DNA of 64,000 bases from an uncultured Bacteroidales bacterium (GTDB taxonomy: Bacteria > Bacteroidota > Bacteroidia > Bacteroidales > UBA932), in contig CAMKAJ010000011.1 of assembly GCA_946410455.1 (NCBI GenBank), positions 1 through 64,000 of the forward strand, written 5' to 3'. Below are positions 7,633-15,569 of this stretch, in pieces; within the stretch, counting starts at the first letter, position 1; each line of letters begins with the position of its first letter. The position numbers were made by a program, and so were the translations under genes. The notes beneath the pieces were generated by a model. The model had not been told where the DNA came from. It ran no database searches and saw only the letters and a program-made list of their open reading frames with translations.

Positions 7633-8562
7633 TCAGATAAACAAAGGATTAATGTAGGCGTTACGGTCATAGGGCAAGAAGCACGGACGGGCTATGTCCT
7701 TTCCGGACTTGTCTATCTGGACGCCATAGGTTTTGAGAATGTAGTTGTCAACGGCACGGAAGAAATCGGCGTGGGACAGAGTGCCCTTGTTGATTTCTAT
7801 GACCCATTTGATGCCGTCGCCCGATGGGCTGCGGAACAACAGGGCGGTGTCGAAGAACTTGTCTTGCTTGAGCCGGGAAAACAGCTCCTCCAGCCCAGGA
7901 ACGTGGTCAAAATCGACACAAAGCAGGTTCGACACACTCTTTACCGTCTCGTTGCTGCGAACGTCAAATTCGCCGCAAAAAGTGGCATAGGCGAAATGGG
8001 ACTGCTTGTAGATGGCCGCCTTCTTCTTGTCGGTGATGGTGCGAAGGGTCAGTGTCTGTTCCTTTGCATAAGGGCCGACAATGTAGTTGTAGGCATCGAG
8101 GATGGTGATGCTCTTGAAGGCGTACTTGTTGGTGATCGGAGCCTTGAAGAACGAAAACTTCGGTCCCTTGTCTACGTGTTCCTGCGGGGCATTGGCGTAC
8201 TGAGAAGATGCGGCGTCAAGATGAAGGTACATCTCTCTGTTGAGCGTCTCCAGTAGTTCCTGCCCCGTCTGCTTATAATAGAGGCTGGCGAAATCCAGGG
8301 CGTCGCCATCCGGTATGGAACCGAACTGGTCCTTGTGGTGGGCCGTTTCGTCGGATAGCTTGACCGAAGGGTCGTTCTTATCGTACCAGACGTGAAGGCT
8401 CTGAATGCCCCCGGCAAAGGGGTTGCGGACGATGCCGCAATCCCTGCCGGTGACTTTCATTACAACCTCGCCGGGGTAGAACTGGCGCAGGATATGCGCG
8501 TATATGTCCACGCCCCAGTGGGTTCGACGGAGTACTGACTCCCGGTTAATCGCTTTCTCCAT
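7633..8562 (-). CDS. BT4734/VirE-N-like replication protein
   Basis: About 309 residues. The C-terminal two thirds (from the DKGPKFSFFKAPITNKY region through LLCVDFDHV and ALLFRSPSGDGIKWVIEI) match the BT4734-like N-terminal domain (VirE_N), a primase/polymerase-related fold whose acidic pair in VDFDH is conserved. The first 110 residues look like a degenerate CHC2-type segment (DPSVKL, DALDFASLYYKQTG) without a full set of Cys ligands. It normally precedes DUF3987 as separate or fused chains. The ATG at 8562 overlaps the upstream stop by 17 bases and is preferred over an in-frame start at 8598. Confidence 0.8.
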   Translation of the reverse strand: MEKAINRESVLRRTHWGVDIYAHILRQFYPGEVVMKVTGRDCGIVRNPFAGGIQSLHVWYDKNDPSVKLSDETAHHKDQFGSIPDGDALDFASLYYKQTGQELLETLNREMYLHLDAASSQYANAPQEHVDKGPKFSFFKAPITNKYAFKSITILDAYNYIVGPYAKEQTLTLRTITDKKKAAIYKQSHFAYATFCGEFDVRSNETVKSVSNLLCVDFDHVPGLEELFSRLKQDKFFDTALLFRSPSGDGIKWVIEINKGTLSHADFFRAVDNYILKTYGVQIDKSGKDIARPCFLPYDRNAYINPLFI

Positions 8563-8929
8563 AACGCTCACGGATCTTGAACATGATGTAATTGTCACGG
8601 AGAACGCGCTCCAGGTCGCGCTTGAGATACCAGATCTTATGACCGATCTTGGTGTAGGGGATAGTGCCGTTGCTACGAAGGGTCTGGAGGGTACGCGGGC
8701 TGATGTGCAGTTTCTGCATCACCACCTGACCGTCAATCCAGTCTTCAAGAAAGGCCCTGTCACAGAGGCGGTCGATTTGCTCGTCGGTAAGATCATCGAG
8801 GCTGATAATCTTGCGTTTGAGCAGCTCTTCCTGTATGAAGGGACACTGCCGCAGTACCTTGGCGAAATCGTCCTTGGGGTCGGCCGCTATCGCAACCAGG
8901 ATGTCCCCGATTCTTTTCGGCTCACTCAT
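8546..8929 (-). CDS. Helix-turn-helix protein, excisionase-like
   Basis: A 127-residue protein whose C-terminal half (LHISPRTLQTLRSNGTIPYT, then a wing GHKIWYLKRDLERVL) is a MerR/Xis-type HTH_17 domain. The N-terminal 55 residues are helical and unassigned. Together with the next HTH gene it probably acts as recombination directionality factor or regulator for the recombinase. Its ATG overlaps the preceding stop in an ATGA arrangement. Confidence 0.8.
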   Translation of the reverse strand: MSEPKRIGDILVAIAADPKDDFAKVLRQCPFIQEELLKRKIISLDDLTDEQIDRLCDRAFLEDWIDGQVVMQKLHISPRTLQTLRSNGTIPYTKIGHKIWYLKRDLERVLRDNYIMFKIRERYGESD

Positions 8930-9285
8930 TTCCCCAGGCGTTTGCGGTTAACGTAGTCTTCAGCTGCTGCCGCTATCTCGGCTTCGGTCTGCTGGCGGCC
9001 TGAATTCATCCACTCTTCTATCTCGGAGCGCTTGAAACTGAGCTTCTTGCCCTTCTTGTAGTAGGGGATGAGGCCGTTACGAATCCAGCCGTAAACGGTC
9101 GGTGCTGCCGGGTGGTCGGGCAGGAACTTCTGGAGCTCCTTGACGTCCATCCAAACTGACTTCTGCTCGGGCTGTGGCTTTGACAATCTCTCGTCAATCA
9201 CGTGCCGGAGGCTCTTTACTTCTTCGACCAATGTTGCTACAACATCGGGAAGGTCATCAAATTTATACGCGGACATAAATTGCAT
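8926..9285 (-). CDS. DUF3853-like helix-turn-helix protein
   Basis: A 119-residue small DNA-binding protein. An N-terminal helix (DLPDVVATLVEEVKSLRHVI) is followed by an HTH_17 domain (VKELQKFLPDHPAAPTVYGW, wing KKGKKLSFKRSEIEEWM). This is the common small HTH gene that sits beside recombinases in Bacteroidetes elements. A second ATG at 9276 would give MSAYKFDDL and is equally plausible as start. It is separated from the recombinase by a terminator at 9331-9360, so it may have its own promoter. Confidence 0.8.
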   Translation of the reverse strand: MQFMSAYKFDDLPDVVATLVEEVKSLRHVIDERLSKPQPEQKSVWMDVKELQKFLPDHPAAPTVYGWIRNGLIPYYKKGKKLSFKRSEIEEWMNSGRQQTEAEIAAAAEDYVNRKRLGK

Positions 9286-9330
9286 TTTTATGTCGCGAGT
9301 CGTTCTTTCTTTTGGCGCCTTATATTACAA

Positions 9331-9360
9331 AGAAAGCCCACGACTGGTTAAATCGTGGGC
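9331..9360 (-). terminator. Intrinsic terminator after recombinase
   Basis: GCCCACGA (9336-9343) pairs perfectly with TCGTGGGC (9353-9360) around a 9-base loop. Read on the minus strand the stem is followed by a T-rich tract, placing it correctly downstream of the recombinase stop at 9424. Confidence 0.7.
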
Positions 9361-9392
9361 AAAGTTGATTGAATAAATTCGGCTAAATCCTA

Positions 9393-9408
9393 TACTACAA
9401 TTGTAGTA
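9393..9408. repeat. 16-bp perfect palindrome
   Basis: TACTACAATTGTAGTA is a perfect palindrome with no spacer, 15 bases beyond the recombinase stop codon. It may be a protein-binding operator or a recombination-related site. A 9-base part of it (ATTGTAGTA) recurs at 3960-3968 at the start codon of cargo gene A, which may be chance. Confidence 0.55.
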
Positions 9409-9423
9409 CAATACGATTTTTTA

Positions 9424-10572
9424 TCATTTTTCTTCAGATCCCTTCGGTTGCTCGGTTCCGGCGCTTGTGCCCTCCTTGATCTTAATCACCTCCGCAGCCT
9501 CGCGTTTCTTCTTGTCGATGAGGTCGGCGTAGATTTGGGTTGTACTCACGTTCTTATGGGTAAGCATCTTGCTGACGGTGTAGATGTCGGCACCGCCGGC
9601 AATGAGCTGCGTGGCGTAGGTGTGGCGGAAGCAGTGGAAGGTTACGTACTTGGTGATGCCGGCTTGTTTGAGCCAGGGCTTCAGGTAGGTGTTGACCATA
9701 TTGCGGGTAAGGCCTTTGAAAATGAGCCCTTCGGAAGGCTCGCCGCAGAGCGCCAGGGCCTCTTCGCTTATGGGGATTGTTGCTTCCGTGTCAGTCTTCT
9801 CAGTGCAGATTCGGATACACTTTCCGCCGTCCGGGAAATCTCGTACATCGTTCCAGGTTAGTGCGAGGATGTCACTGATTCGCAGGCCGGTAAGACAGCT
9901 GAACAGGGATGCCGCACGGAGGACCGGATACTCGCAGGGGGTATTGTAGAGCCGCTTCAATTCTTCCATTGTAAGGTATTCTCGGCGAGTCTCTTTCGTC
10001 TCGATCTTCTCCAGGTTGTCGTTGATGTTTTCTTTGAGGTAGCCCTCTTTGTATGCTGCAGCGAGGAAGGCCCGGAAGGTGCTCCAGTAGCCGGAGGCGG
10101 AGTTCTGGGAGATTTTGAGTTTCTTGCTATTGAGTCGGTTGGCGGTGAGCAGGTAATCACGGAAGCCGTTGCAGAGTTCGACGTTCAGATCCTTGAAGGC
10201 GCATTTGCCGTGGACGAACTTGTTGAAGTGGTCATAGGTGCCGAGCCATTTCGGCCCCTTTGTGAGCATCAGGGAGTGGAGATACTCCACGGCGTCCATC
10301 TTGGCCTTGCTCTTGTCGATGAAGCCGTACTGCTCGTTGATGAGCGACAACTCTCGTTGTGCGCGGATAGCCTCGGCCTGCTTCATCTTGGTGGCGTTGG
10401 TCCGGCGATCCTGCGGGGTACGCGGATCTTTGGCAATGTAGATGCCCAGGTATTCCCGCCGGCTCTCTTCGCCAGTGCGGGGATTCTTGATGGCGGGGTA
10501 AAAGTCCAGGTAGAGGGAGACCTTCCCGCTGGGGTAAAATCGTTTTCGAAGTGTTACTTTTACGCTGCCCAT
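9424..10572 (-). CDS. Tyrosine recombinase / integrase
   Basis: A 382-residue site-specific recombinase. The catalytic set is complete: Arg231 in TGLRISDI, Lys259 in CTEKTD, His313 and Arg316 in HCFRH, His339 in LTHKN and Tyr348 in TQIYAD. Residues 1-90 are the Arm-type N-terminal domain with phage_int_SAM_5-like core binding following, as in Bacteroidetes element integrases. ATG at 10572 is chosen over an upstream TTG at 10581; it lies 5 bases after the stop of the HTH protein, so the two are co-transcribed. It should catalyse integration and excision of the surrounding element. Confidence 0.93.
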   Translation of the reverse strand: MGSVKVTLRKRFYPSGKVSLYLDFYPAIKNPRTGEESRREYLGIYIAKDPRTPQDRRTNATKMKQAEAIRAQRELSLINEQYGFIDKSKAKMDAVEYLHSLMLTKGPKWLGTYDHFNKFVHGKCAFKDLNVELCNGFRDYLLTANRLNSKKLKISQNSASGYWSTFRAFLAAAYKEGYLKENINDNLEKIETKETRREYLTMEELKRLYNTPCEYPVLRAASLFSCLTGLRISDILALTWNDVRDFPDGGKCIRICTEKTDTEATIPISEEALALCGEPSEGLIFKGLTRNMVNTYLKPWLKQAGITKYVTFHCFRHTYATQLIAGGADIYTVSKMLTHKNVSTTQIYADLIDKKKREAAEVIKIKEGTSAGTEQPKGSEEK

Positions 10573-10577
10573 ATCTG

Positions 10578-11480
10578 TCAACTGTTTTTTCTGTTAGCGA
10601 GGATGTTATCAACGTCTTCACGGATGAAATATACGAAATTTCCGCGTTTAATCCGAGGAACCTTGTGTTCTTTAAAGACGCAGTAGAGATGATTGCGGGA
10701 AAGTCCGTATTTATCAGTGATTTCCGCCATCGTGTAATAGAGGTCTTTCTCCACGTTCAGACCCCTTGCTTCGTCCCAATGAGCCTTGGAGATATAGGTG
10801 ATGTTGTTCTTCTTCATTTTGGGAATCTTGTGTTCCCTGAGGAAGTCGCTGATGGACTCCGTACGCATGCCGGTGGCGGTGCGGACTTCGTCGAAGGTGT
10901 ACCACTCGGTGATGTGCGTGTAGTCCTGGTTGGAGAAGAGGCGGTGCATGGTGTCCCGGTCATAGAAGCCGAGGGTGCCTATCATATGGGTCTTGACTCC
11001 GCGTTTCTTGAGCACGGAGTAGAACCAGCTATAGGTGACATCATACTTTTCCATTACCTGTTCTCTTGTCATCCACTTGCCCAGATCTTCGCCGGGGCCT
11101 TGGATGGGGTTGCTGACATTGAATTCTTCTGCTCGTTTGGCTGCAACTTTGTCCAGGTCTTCCCGGGCGATGCGGACGGTACGAAGCGAGAAGCGCTTGA
11201 GAGGAATGTCGTTCTCCTTGATAATCTTATACAAGGTGTTCCGCGACATCTGGAGTAGGCGAGCGGCATCAGCGATGGTGAGGAAGTTCTTGTCGAGCAG
11301 GGCGAGGCGCTCTCGCTCTCGTACTTCATCACCAAGATTCTGGAGCCGTTCATCGCGCAGCTTGTGCTTTTTGCTCAAGTTAGCGCATCGGGCTGAGCAG
11401 TAACGGGTGACCGCGAAGTGGGATTCGAACTGACATCCGCACTGCTCACAGACTTTGAGGTAGAGTCTCTGCGTGTCCAT
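10578..11480 (-). CDS. Zinc-ribbon protein with four tandem HTH modules
   Basis: A 300-residue DNA-binding protein. Cys11, Cys14, Cys28 and Cys32 form a likely zinc-binding site. Four excisionase/MerR-like HTH_17 modules follow at about 64-112, 135-182, 192-238 and 247-294, each with the pattern (T/Y)xxEVxxxxxhSxxxhYxxhK, then a KR/KK-rich hairpin ending in a YI or FI strand. It heads the leftward operon and is probably its regulator or an architectural recombination factor. The start at ATG 11480 places the four decamers at 11521-11560 in the leader rather than in the coding region. Proteins of this general kind precede integrases in other Bacteroidetes elements; the exact role is unknown. 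Confidence 0.8.
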   Translation of the reverse strand: MDTQRLYLKVCEQCGCQFESHFAVTRYCSARCANLSKKHKLRDERLQNLGDEVRERERLALLDKNFLTIADAARLLQMSRNTLYKIIKENDIPLKRFSLRTVRIAREDLDKVAAKRAEEFNVSNPIQGPGEDLGKWMTREQVMEKYDVTYSWFYSVLKKRGVKTHMIGTLGFYDRDTMHRLFSNQDYTHITEWYTFDEVRTATGMRTESISDFLREHKIPKMKKNNITYISKAHWDEARGLNVEKDLYYTMAEITDKYGLSRNHLYCVFKEHKVPRIKRGNFVYFIREDVDNILANRKNS

Positions 11481-11520
11481 AGGGGTACTTGCGCAGCATA
11501 GTCTACTTTCTGCCAAATTT

Positions 11521-11560
11521 CGTTGTTCAACGATGCTCAAGGTTGTTCAAGGTTGTTCAA
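11521..11560. repeat. Four tandem 10-bp repeats
   Basis: Four head-to-tail decamers with consensus (C/G)GTTGTTCAA; the second is degenerate (CGATGCTCAA). One helical turn spacing puts all sites on one DNA face. They lie in the leader of the four-HTH protein gene, so autoregulation by a multi-module binder is an attractive reading. Confidence 0.7.
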
Positions 11561-11602
11561 ACCCTTCACGAGTTAAGCCAAGAGGTCGGTGTACAACGGA
11601 CC

Positions 11603-11635
11603 ATTTGTACCGCAAAGGTACAAATAAGGTACAAA
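11603..11635 (-). promoter_or_regulatory. Promoter with overlapping operator-like inverted repeat
   Basis: The minus strand has TACCTTTG at 11620-11613, a TAnnTTTG -7 box. ATTTGTACC (11603-11611) and GGTACAAAT (11617-11625) form a perfect 9-bp inverted repeat straddling that box, and a second GGTACAAA half-site follows at 11628-11635. This should be the control point of the leftward integration/replication operon. Confidence 0.65.
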
Positions 11636-11666
11636 AGTCGGCAAATAAGTTTCGAAATGCATAGAA

Positions 11667-11723
11667 ATCTAACTGTTAAACATTAAACCTCTGAACCCCT
11701 AACGAGGTATGAGTCAGTTAGAT
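11667..11723. repeat. 9-bp inverted repeat near the right end of the element
   Basis: ATCTAACTG (11667-11675) and CAGTTAGAT (11715-11723) are perfect complements 39 bases apart, between the operon control region and the mnmE stop at 11756. They may be recombinase arm or core sites at the element's right junction. Confidence 0.45.
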
Positions 11724-11755
11724 GTCGATTGATTCCGTAAGTTATTGATTATCAA

Positions 11756-13186
11756 CTACTTTCCGATGCAGAACCGGCTAAAAATCATACCGGAAACCTC
11801 GGAGTGGGTGACTTCGCCGAAGATGGCGCCGAGGGTGGCGGTGGCGGAGCGGATGTGCTCTGCGAGGAGGTCTGTGGGGAGGCCGGAGTCGAGGCCGGAG
11901 AGGAAACTGCGAAGGTCTGAGGCTGCGGAGCGCAGAGCGTCGTGGTGGCGCTGGTTGGTTACCAAGACTCCTTCTGAGGCTTTGAGTAAGTCGGCGTCTG
12001 CAGAGGATATTGCGTCACAGAGTTCATCCAATCCTTGTCCGGTCAGGGCAGACAGTTCGATTGCTTTGGAGATGCCGAGCCGGGAGCAGAAAGCCCCGTC
12101 CGTGATCCCCGAAGTGCCTGAAACCATTTCCTGGGGATCAAAACACCCCTTTCTTGATCCCGACACAAGATCGGACTTACTCTTAACCCAGATAACCTTG
12201 GTGTCTTTCTGTAGATGTGCCTTAATGGCGGAGACTACAGACAAATGCTCCTTAGTATCTGCCGTGCTGTCCAACAAAGCAACAACAACAGAGGCCTGGC
12301 CTATTTGAGCAATCGACCTCTCGATACCCATGCGCTCAATAGTCTCCGCCCCTTCGCGCAGTCCTGCTGTATCTATGAATCGGTATGCAACTCCGCCAAG
12401 GACGAGCACTTCTTCCACTGTGTCGCGTGTGGTGCCGGGAATATCGGAAACTAGTGCCCGTTCTTCGCCCAGAAGGGCGTTGAGCAGGGTGCTTTTGCCA
12501 CTGTTTACAGCGCCCACGATAGCTACCGGGATGCCTCTCTTGAATGCATTTCCAAGGCGGAACGAGTCGGCCAGTCGCTCTACCTCCGCCAGAGCGTCCA
12601 AAGCTAGCTTCCGGAACTTCCCCCTGTCGGCAAACTCTACGTCTTCCTCGGAAAAGTCAAGCTCTAGCTCGAGCAACGCGGAAAGTTCCAGTATCTGGGC
12701 CCGCAACTCCTTAAGCTTAAGCGAATAAGCCCCGCGCAGCTGCGAAAACGCCAACTTATGTGATGCTGCTGAATCGGCGGCAATAAGGTCGGCAACGGCT
12801 TCGGCCTGCGAGAGGTCCATCTTGCCTGCGACGAAAGCCCGCTGGGTAAACTCGCCGGCGTGGGCCATGCGTGCTCCTGCCGCACACAGGCGGTCCAGCA
12901 GCGACTCTACGATATAGGGGGAAGCGTGGCAGGAAATCTCTGCCATATCTTCTCCGGTGTACGAATGGGGCGATCGGAACACGCTCACCAGCACCTCGTC
13001 GAGCTCGTGAACTACGCCGAATTTAACCCGAAATCCGGGGCACTCCGAGGCGCTGCCGTTGCGGAACTTCACTACGGAATCCACCACAGAGAGGCAGCCG
13101 CTGCCGCTGATGCGTAGTATGCTGATAGCTCCGCCCCGTCCGGAAGCAGGTGCGCAGATGATATCGCCGGGTGCAACGGAAACCAT
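11756..13186 (-). CDS. mnmE: tRNA uridine-5-carboxymethylaminomethyl modification GTPase MnmE
   Basis: A 476-residue cytosolic GTPase that, with MnmG, modifies U34 of tRNAs reading two-box codons. Visible parts: N-terminal folate-binding domain starting VAPGDIICAPASGRGGAISI, helical domain, inserted Ras-like G domain (VGAVNSGKSTLLNALLG, then DIPGTTRD and DTAGLRE), and the invariant C-terminal FCIGK with the catalytic Cys. Length is normal. The 3' end directly abuts the integrative element but the coding sequence is intact. There are 5 bases between the kinase stop and this start, so it is likely co-transcribed with the nucleoside kinase. Confidence 0.97.
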   Translation of the reverse strand: MVSVAPGDIICAPASGRGGAISILRISGSGCLSVVDSVVKFRNGSASECPGFRVKFGVVHELDEVLVSVFRSPHSYTGEDMAEISCHASPYIVESLLDRLCAAGARMAHAGEFTQRAFVAGKMDLSQAEAVADLIAADSAASHKLAFSQLRGAYSLKLKELRAQILELSALLELELDFSEEDVEFADRGKFRKLALDALAEVERLADSFRLGNAFKRGIPVAIVGAVNSGKSTLLNALLGEERALVSDIPGTTRDTVEEVLVLGGVAYRFIDTAGLREGAETIERMGIERSIAQIGQASVVVALLDSTADTKEHLSVVSAIKAHLQKDTKVIWVKSKSDLVSGSRKGCFDPQEMVSGTSGITDGAFCSRLGISKAIELSALTGQGLDELCDAISSADADLLKASEGVLVTNQRHHDALRSAASDLRSFLSGLDSGLPTDLLAEHIRSATATLGAIFGEVTHSEVSGMIFSRFCIGK

Positions 13187-13191
13187 TCGCT

Positions 13192-14853
13192 CTAATACTT
13201 GAAGCTGCTGCCGCCCACGAATTCGCGGAGCAGCGAGGTGGGAGGTATCTGCCGGTCGCTCACAGGCATGAAGTAACTCAGGAACTTGAGCAGGCGGTTG
13301 GCCTCGCTATATTCCGGGCAGTTGCGCGGCACAGTGGCCAGAATCCTCTCTGCATGCAGGCGGAAGACGGCAAACTCTACCAGATATGCAGAGTTGAACA
13401 GCACGTCGGCGGTCTCTTGATACGGATAAATCCACTTTACCTCGGCGCGGCGCACGTTGGGCCAGTTGCGTATAGTTTCCTGGGCCGAGAAAGCGCCGAT
13501 GTTGTAATCGCGCACGATTCTGCGGAGCAAGCGGTTGTCGCTTGTAGGTATGCAGTTATGGTCGTCGAGCGAAATGCTCACGATGGTGTTGATAAAGAGC
13601 TTGAACTTGGCCTGGTCCGGAATGCGCTCGGTGAGTGCAGGATTGAGGGCGTGGATGCCTTCTACCAGGAGCACTGTGCCCGGGGTGAGCCGGAGCTTTT
13701 TGCCCTTGTATTCGCGCTTGCCGGTAACGAAGTTGTACTCAGGAACTTGCACTTCTTCTCCACTAAGCAGCTTTACAAGATCCTCCTGCATGGCGTCATG
13801 GTCCACGGTGTCGAAGTTGTCGAAGTCGTAAGAGCCGTCGGGCAGCAGGGGAGTGTCGACCCTGTTAACAAAATAATCGTCGGTAGAAACAGAAATGGGG
13901 CGCAGTCCGCAGGCCATAAGCTGCACGCTAAGCTTCTTTGTAACAGTAGTCTTGCCGCTGCTGCTGGGCCCGGTAATCAGAACCAGGCGCATGGCTCCGC
14001 AACGGTAACGGCGTTCGATTTCTTCTGCGATTTGCACGATTTTCTTTTCCTGCAGAGCTTCCGCCACCTGTATCAACTCGCCCGCGCAACCCTTCTGGCA
14101 TGCATGATTTACATCTCCAACATTGTCCAGGTTCATGATTGCGTTCCACTTAAGGTTCTCGCGGAACACCTCGAATGTCTTGGGCTGAGGCTCGAACACG
14201 GTGAGTTTTTCGGGAGCATGACGGTCTGGTATACGCAGGAGCATTCCATCCTCGTACTGAGACAGCTCCCAGACTTTCAGGTATCCGGCAGACGGAACAA
14301 GGGCGTCGTAGTAATAGTCCGGCGAGCCCTCCAGGGTGTGATACCTTATATATAATTGGCCGCTGGTCTCCAGTAGTTTGACCTTGTCGTCGTAGCCCAG
14401 TTTACTGAATAGAGCTATTGCGTCCTCGGTGCGAACTTCCACTCTCTTGAAAGCCGAATCGGCGGCAACGATTTCCAGCATCCTGGAGCGGATGAGATCT
14501 ACATCTTCCGAGGTGATGGGGGAGCCCTTGCTCAGCTCGCAGAAGTAGCCCTTAGAGATAGGGCGGCGCATCTTTATCTTGCTGCCCGGAAAAACGTCGT
14601 GCGCAGCTTTGCTCAGCAAGAAACAGAGGGATCGGCAATAGGCGCTGCGGCCAGTATAAGAACGGTAATCAAGGAACTCTACGTCGCGGCTGTTATATGC
14701 CTTATACTTAAGGCCTTGAGCTACATAGTTAACTTTTGCGCAGAGGATGTCGTAGGGACGGTCGAAGCTGAAGTGCGGGAGAACTTCCGCAAGGGTGACG
14801 CCTTCCTGGAATTCCTTGGAGGTGCCGGTGTTCTTGCAATATATCTTGAGCAT
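13192..14853 (-). CDS. TGS-domain nucleoside (uridine) kinase
   Basis: A 553-residue protein combining an N-terminal TGS domain (MLKIYCKNTGTSKEFQEG), a ThrRS-like second additional domain in the middle, and a C-terminal uridine kinase/phosphoribulokinase P-loop domain with Walker A GPSSSGKTT near residue 293. This architecture is common in Bacteroidetes and Firmicutes and is annotated as uridine/cytidine kinase for nucleoside salvage. The neighbouring divergent upp fits a pyrimidine-salvage theme. The ATG at 14853 is preferred to an upstream GTG at 14859; a -7 box at 14859-14866 would make the transcript nearly leaderless. Confidence 0.85.
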   Translation of the reverse strand: MLKIYCKNTGTSKEFQEGVTLAEVLPHFSFDRPYDILCAKVNYVAQGLKYKAYNSRDVEFLDYRSYTGRSAYCRSLCFLLSKAAHDVFPGSKIKMRRPISKGYFCELSKGSPITSEDVDLIRSRMLEIVAADSAFKRVEVRTEDAIALFSKLGYDDKVKLLETSGQLYIRYHTLEGSPDYYYDALVPSAGYLKVWELSQYEDGMLLRIPDRHAPEKLTVFEPQPKTFEVFRENLKWNAIMNLDNVGDVNHACQKGCAGELIQVAEALQEKKIVQIAEEIERRYRCGAMRLVLITGPSSSGKTTVTKKLSVQLMACGLRPISVSTDDYFVNRVDTPLLPDGSYDFDNFDTVDHDAMQEDLVKLLSGEEVQVPEYNFVTGKREYKGKKLRLTPGTVLLVEGIHALNPALTERIPDQAKFKLFINTIVSISLDDHNCIPTSDNRLLRRIVRDYNIGAFSAQETIRNWPNVRRAEVKWIYPYQETADVLFNSAYLVEFAVFRLHAERILATVPRNCPEYSEANRLLKFLSYFMPVSDRQIPPTSLLREFVGGSSFKY

Positions 14854-14858
14854 GCCCA

Positions 14859-14886
14859 CAAATTTAGCAAAAAATGCTTACATTTG
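14859..14886. promoter_or_regulatory. Divergent -7 boxes for nucleoside kinase and upp
   Basis: The minus strand reads TAAATTTG at 14866-14859 (toward the kinase and mnmE), and the plus strand reads TACATTTG at 14879-14886 (toward upp). Both match TAnnTTTG. The kinase start codon is only about 6 bases beyond its box. Confidence 0.55.
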
Positions 14887-14904
14887 TGAAAATCTAACAA
14901 ACTT

Positions 14905-15534
14905 ATGAGTCAAGTTCATCTTATCGATCATCCGATGATTCAGCATAAGCTGAGCATCATGCGAGCCAAAGATACCGATTCCAAAAACTTCCGTCAGCTT
15001 CTACGCGAGATTTCCCTTCTCATGGGCTACGAAGTCACACGCGACCTCCCCTTGAGCGACGTAGAGATTGAAACTCCAATCAGCAAAATGACAGCCAAGC
15101 AGGTCCTTGGTCTCAAGCTTGCCATTGTGCCCATCCTGCGTGCAGGTCTTGGCATGGTAGACGGCTTGCTGGACCTTGTGCCGGTTGCCAAGGTTGGCCA
15201 TATAGGTCTGTACCGTAACGAGGAAACGCACAAGCCGGTGGTTTATTTCTGCAAGCTCCCCAAGAATATCCAGAAGCGTCTGGTAATCCTTACCGACCCT
15301 ATGCTTGCAACTGGCGGCAGCTCTTGCGATGCAATAGAGATGCTTAAAGAGAGAGGCTGCTCAAATATCAAGCTCATGTGCCTCGTAGCCGCTCCGGAAG
15401 GTATTGCCAAGGTGCAGGCCGAACATCCCGACGTGGATATATATGTGGCGGCCATAGACGACCATCTCAACGAAGATGCATACATCGTCCCCGGCCTGGG
15501 CGACGCTGGCGATCGTATTTTCGGAACGAAATAG
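14905..15534 (+). CDS. upp: Uracil phosphoribosyltransferase
   Basis: A 209-residue cytosolic salvage enzyme making UMP from uracil and PRPP. The PRPP loop region is visible as [11 protein letters not shown], and the uracil-binding C-terminal segment as [16 protein letters not shown]. Length and layout are normal. It is transcribed alone from the shared divergent region and ends at a strong bidirectional terminator. Confidence 0.97.
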   Translation: MSQVHLIDHPMIQHKLSIMRAKDTDSKNFRQLLREISLLMGYEVTRDLPLSDVEIETPISKMTAKQVLGLKLAIVPILRAGLGMVDGLLDLVPVAKVGHIGLYRNEETHKPVVYFCKLPKNIQKRLVILTDPMLATGGSSCDAIEMLKERGCSNIKLMCLVAAPEGIAKVQAEHPDVDIYVAAIDDHLNEDAYIVPGLGDAGDRIFGTK

Positions 15535-15537
15535 CAA

Positions 15538-15569
15538 TAAAAAAGCGACTCGCGAGAGCCGCTTTTTTA
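15538..15569. terminator. Bidirectional terminator between upp and rho
   Basis: GCGACTC and GAGCCGC (one A-C mismatch) enclose a GCGA tetraloop at 15545-15562, flanked by six A on the left and six T on the right, which works for both converging genes. Confidence 0.9.

Larger units (their letters stand above)
3800..11740. mobile_element. Small integrative element inserted beside mnmE (limits approximate)
   Basis: A tyrosine recombinase, two excisionase-like HTH proteins, a BT4734-like replication protein and a DUF3987 primase-helicase form one leftward unit, the usual core of small Bacteroidetes integrative elements. A convergent two-gene cargo fills the left side. The right limit lies in 11640-11755, just past the mnmE stop codon; the mnmE/thdF 3' end is a known target for tyrosine-recombinase islands such as SGI1. 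No direct repeat marking the left junction was found by eye, so the left limit (after the 3641-3759 repeat) is a guess. No conjugation genes are present. Confidence 0.6.

Noticed and set aside
11415..11435. T-arm-like GTTCGAATCCC sequence suggesting a tRNA or att site
   Set aside because: It lies inside the zinc-ribbon coding region, the flanking bases pair poorly and no acceptor or anticodon stems surround it.
11500..11515. CTACTTTC word shared with the mnmE end as a possible attachment repeat
   Set aside because: Only about 8 bases match and it lies within the element, so it is likely chance.
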